64,000 bases of DNA from Verrucomicrobiota bacterium (GTDB taxonomy: Bacteria > Verrucomicrobiota > Verrucomicrobiia > Limisphaerales > UBA9464), in the NCBI GenBank assembly GCA_016871805.1, contig VHCG01000002.1, positions 62,001 through 126,000 of the forward strand, in the 5' to 3' direction. Made by a program: the position numbers and the translations under genes. This document shows positions 62,072 to 64,000 of this stretch, in pieces. How positions within the stretch are numbered: the first letter of the stretch is position 1; each line of letters starts with the position of its first letter. The notes under the pieces were generated by a model, which was not told where the DNA came from, did not search any database, and was given only the letters and a program-made list of their open reading frames with translations.

Positions 62072-62410
62072 GACTCACACGGGGACGCGGAGACGCGGAG
62101 GAAGACGAGGAGGGATGGGGAGGCAAAGAGGCCGGAGAACGGGGTGGGGCAGGGTTCCTCCTGGCCCGATGCCGAAGGCATCCAAGGGTGGGTGAGGCAG
62201 TGCCCTGCATCACTGGGTGCGGGAGCGTCCACCCCCGGTAGGGACCGGGTCCCGCTCGTCCCCATCTCGATCGGTCACTCCACTCTCAACGCTCAACCCT
62301 CAACTCGTTTCCAGAACATCGAGCTGGGGCACGTGGCGGACCTCATCCCTACCGCAGTTTCCCAGATCCCTCTCTGTCTTCCTCCGCGTCTCCGCGTCCC
62401 CGTGTGAGTC
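62072..62410. mobile_element. MITE-like element, copy B (339 bases)
   Basis: Terminal inverted repeats of about 35 bases match exactly, beginning GACTCACACGGGGACGCGGA and ending with the complement at 62410. It shares with copy A the internal GATGCCGAAGGC segment, the palindromic core (62186-62234) and a palindrome GGGACC G GGTCCC (62241-62253). At TIR base 12 copy A has T with A opposite while copy B has G with C opposite, so the pairing is kept. No coding region lies inside. Confidence 0.78.
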
Positions 62411-62454
62411 CCTCGCGCTTCCTCCGCCGGCATTCCGGCTTTCCATGGATCCGT

Positions 62455-63498
62455 ATGACAACGGAGATTCCCGGCGTGACCTCCCGGATTCGAACCTTCC
62501 TCCTGATCCTCACGCTGTTCGGCGCGCTCCCCATGTGCGCGACAGACGCCCCCTGGCAGTTGCAGCTGCGGGAACGCCTCGCCCGGATCATGGGGCCGCT
62601 GCCCGTCGACAAGGCCTCCGCGCCGCTCGACGTCCAGACCGAGTCGGTGAAGGACCTCGGGGACTTCGAACGTCGACGGATCTCCTACCAGGCGGAACCC
62701 GGCGGACGCGTCCCCGCCTATCTCCTGGTCCCCAAGGCGGCCCTCGCTCCCGATGCGGGACGCCGCTTCCCGGCGGCCCTTGCCCTCCACCAGACCCATC
62801 CCGCCGGATCCAAGGTCGTGGTCGGACTGGGAAACTCCCCGGATGACGACTACGGTGTCGAACTCGTCCGACGCGGCTATGTGGTCCTGGCTCCCCCCTA
62901 TCCGTGGCTGGCCGGATACGAGCCGGACCTGAAGGGACTCGGCTATGACAGCGGGACCATGAAGGCGATCTGGAACAACATCCGGGGCCTCGACCTCCTC
63001 GCGTCGCTGCCGTTCGTGGCGAGCGAACGGGGGTTCGGCTGCATCGGACACTCGCTCGGGGGCCACAACGGCCTCTTCACCGCCGCGTGGGACACCCGGA
63101 TCACAGTGGTGGTGACCAGCTGTGGCTTCGATTCGTTCCGGGACTATTACGATGGCGATCCGAAGGTCTGGATGCCGGAAAAGGGGTGGTGCCAGTCGCG
63201 GTACATGCCCCGGCTCCTCGAGTACCGCGGGAACCTGGCAGCCCTGCCGTTCGACTTCCCGGACGTCTTGGCCCTGATCGCACCGCGGCGGGTGGTCGTC
63301 TCGGCTCCGTTGGGCGACTCGAACTTCCGGTGGCGCAGCGTCGATCGCGTGGTGAACGAGGCCCGATGGAAGGTCGCCTCGGAGGGGGAGATCGCCCGGA
63401 TCACGGTGCTGCATCCCAACGCCCCCCACCGGTTTCCCCCCGAACAACGGAACCACGCCTACCGGGTGATGGACCGCGTGCTCCGTTCCTCCCCATGA
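62455..63498 (+). CDS. Secreted alpha/beta hydrolase (dienelactone hydrolase/esterase type)
   Basis: 347 residues. A signal peptide occupies the N-terminus (RIRTFLLILTLFGALPMCAT). The fold is alpha/beta hydrolase: RFPAALALHQTHPAGSKVVV, the nucleophile Ser in GCIGHSLGGHNGLFTAAWD, a likely acid in VSAPLGDSNFRWRSVDR, and a His in HPNAPHRFPPEQRNHAYR. This architecture is common in secreted acyl or sugar esterases of Verrucomicrobia. The ATG was chosen to give the signal peptide; a GTG 17 codons earlier lies in the right TIR of MITE copy B. Confidence 0.83.
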   Translation: MTTEIPGVTSRIRTFLLILTLFGALPMCATDAPWQLQLRERLARIMGPLPVDKASAPLDVQTESVKDLGDFERRRISYQAEPGGRVPAYLLVPKAALAPDAGRRFPAALALHQTHPAGSKVVVGLGNSPDDDYGVELVRRGYVVLAPPYPWLAGYEPDLKGLGYDSGTMKAIWNNIRGLDLLASLPFVASERGFGCIGHSLGGHNGLFTAAWDTRITVVVTSCGFDSFRDYYDGDPKVWMPEKGWCQSRYMPRLLEYRGNLAALPFDFPDVLALIAPRRVVVSAPLGDSNFRWRSVDRVVNEARWKVASEGEIARITVLHPNAPHRFPPEQRNHAYRVMDRVLRSSP

Positions 63499-63559
63499 AG
63501 ACGGCCGGCTTCCGAGCCCACGGGTTTCACCGCCTTTTGAATTGCCCGGCCGGCCCCTC

Positions 63560-63939
63560 CGTCCCCGTGCGGAAGCCCACCCCCCCTCCGTTTTTGAGTC
63601 CGGTCATGGGAATCTCGGGTATTGGCAGAGCGAGTCCGATGTCGCGGTGTGGACGGTGGAGATCCCGGGACCGACCGGCCTGTCCTACGATCTGATGTGG
63701 GATTGGGGGCGTCCGGGCGGCATGGGGCCGGGGGTGTTCCTGGTGCAGGTGGGGGCGAGTCGATCCCCGTATCGCTGCCCACGACAGGGTCCTGGGAAAC
63801 GTATGAGCAGCGTCGGGTCGGACACCTGGACGTGGAGCCGGGCCGTCACCGGTTGCGGGTCCGTGCGAGACCGCCGGTGTCTTCCGCGGTGCTGGATCTT
63901 CGGGAGCTCCGGCTCGTGCCGCGGAAGGGCGGGACCTGA
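63560..63939 (+). pseudogene. Frameshifted remnant of a carbohydrate-binding C-terminal domain
   Basis: A beta-sandwich pattern is split between two frames. The first reads AEAHPPSVFESGHGNLGYWQ through GPGVFLVQVG (to about 63756). The second continues GESIPVSLPTTGSWETYEQR, HLDVEPGRHRLRVRARP and LDLRELRLVPRKGGT to the stop at 63939. Together they resemble the C-terminal galactose-binding-like domain found on secreted glycosidases such as fucosidases. No start codon or 5' gene body is present between the esterase and this piece, so it is probably a decayed fragment. A +1/-1 sequencing error is the alternative for the frame change. Confidence 0.5.
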
Positions 63940-64000
63940 TCGGATGGTTTTTCTGTGAAGCGAACCGGGCGGGTCGGCGTCCAGACGGGGTCGTGAATCG
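63940..64000. other. Window end, nothing recognised
   Basis: The last 61 bases are GC-rich and contain no recognisable start of a gene. Confidence 0.4.

Noticed and set aside
60072-62195. Plus-strand frame of 707 codons opposite the uronate-isomerase-like, rluD and lgt genes
   Set aside because: Acidic low-complexity shadow of three well-supported minus-strand genes.

Overview
The window is a GC-rich bacterial chromosome segment, most likely from a Verrucomicrobiota member (Limisphaerales/Pedosphaera type). This is inferred from gene content: a planctomycete-type cytochrome (PSCyt1/DUF1549/DUF1553) gene paired with a DUF1501 gene, Tat-exported Gfo/Idh/MocA oxidoreductases, ThuA and SGNH secreted proteins, a LamG/dimethylformamidase-like protein, an exosortase with an EpsI-like tail, and NHL proteins. 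I saw no rRNA, tRNA, CRISPR array, intact transposase or prophage.

Layout. 1-1.8 kb: the 3' end of hemA overlapping hemC. 1.9-5.9 kb: DUF1501 and PSCyt1 operon (minus). 6-7 kb: an SDR. 7.3-10.8 kb: exosortase followed by a TPR protein (minus). 11-16 kb: rsfS, a DUF4149 membrane protein, sixA, a PHP-domain protein and an MFS transporter. 16-16.8 kb: decayed intergenic DNA with a hipBA-like remnant and dispersed repeats. 16.9-26.9 kb: Gfo/Idh/MocA, hemL, a stop-interrupted DUF1186/SEC-C gene, secreted SGNH and ThuA proteins, slyX and small genes, a TPR protein and a phospholipase-D-type synthase. 27-36 kb: a zinc-ribbon protein, a LamG/DMFase-like protein, pyrF, a Ser/Thr kinase, a cobA-hemD fusion, an RluA-RlmI-like fusion and ribBA. 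36-40.3 kb: a tightly overlapping lipid-modification operon (DUF1365, two cyclopropane-synthase-like methyltransferases, DUF1295). 40.6-48.4 kb: rmuC, a GT9 glycosyltransferase, DUF58, a sulfite-dehydrogenase pair and a BatA-like VWA protein. 48.4-49.2 kb: a dense array of GGGGCCAGGTCCT-like motifs. 49.2-53.8 kb: an ABC substrate-binding protein, an ABC permease fused to an NHL propeller, and a separate NHL protein. 53.9-57.3 kb: one very large fused gene, E1 alpha - E1 beta - lipoyl - ketoacyl synthase III. 57.6-64 kb: Gfo/Idh/MocA, a uronate-isomerase-like protein, rluD, lgt, an alpha/beta hydrolase and a frameshifted carbohydrate-binding remnant.

How genes connect. Four tetrapyrrole genes (hemA, hemC, hemL, cobA-hemD) are scattered over the first half. 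Lipid-related genes recur (KAS III fusion, two Cfa-like enzymes, DUF1295, a cardiolipin-synthase-like enzyme, lgt). Many secreted or Tat-exported proteins fit a polymer- or organic-matter-degrading lifestyle.

The strongest candidates for something undescribed are: (i) the 2-oxoacid dehydrogenase-lipoyl-KAS III fusion, which retains the KAS triad and lipoyl lysine but has no E2 acyltransferase domain; (ii) the motif array abutting the ABC substrate-binding gene, together with the permease-propeller fusion; and (iii) a MITE-like repeat family with terminal inverted repeats that change in concert, containing a palindromic core that also occurs alone.
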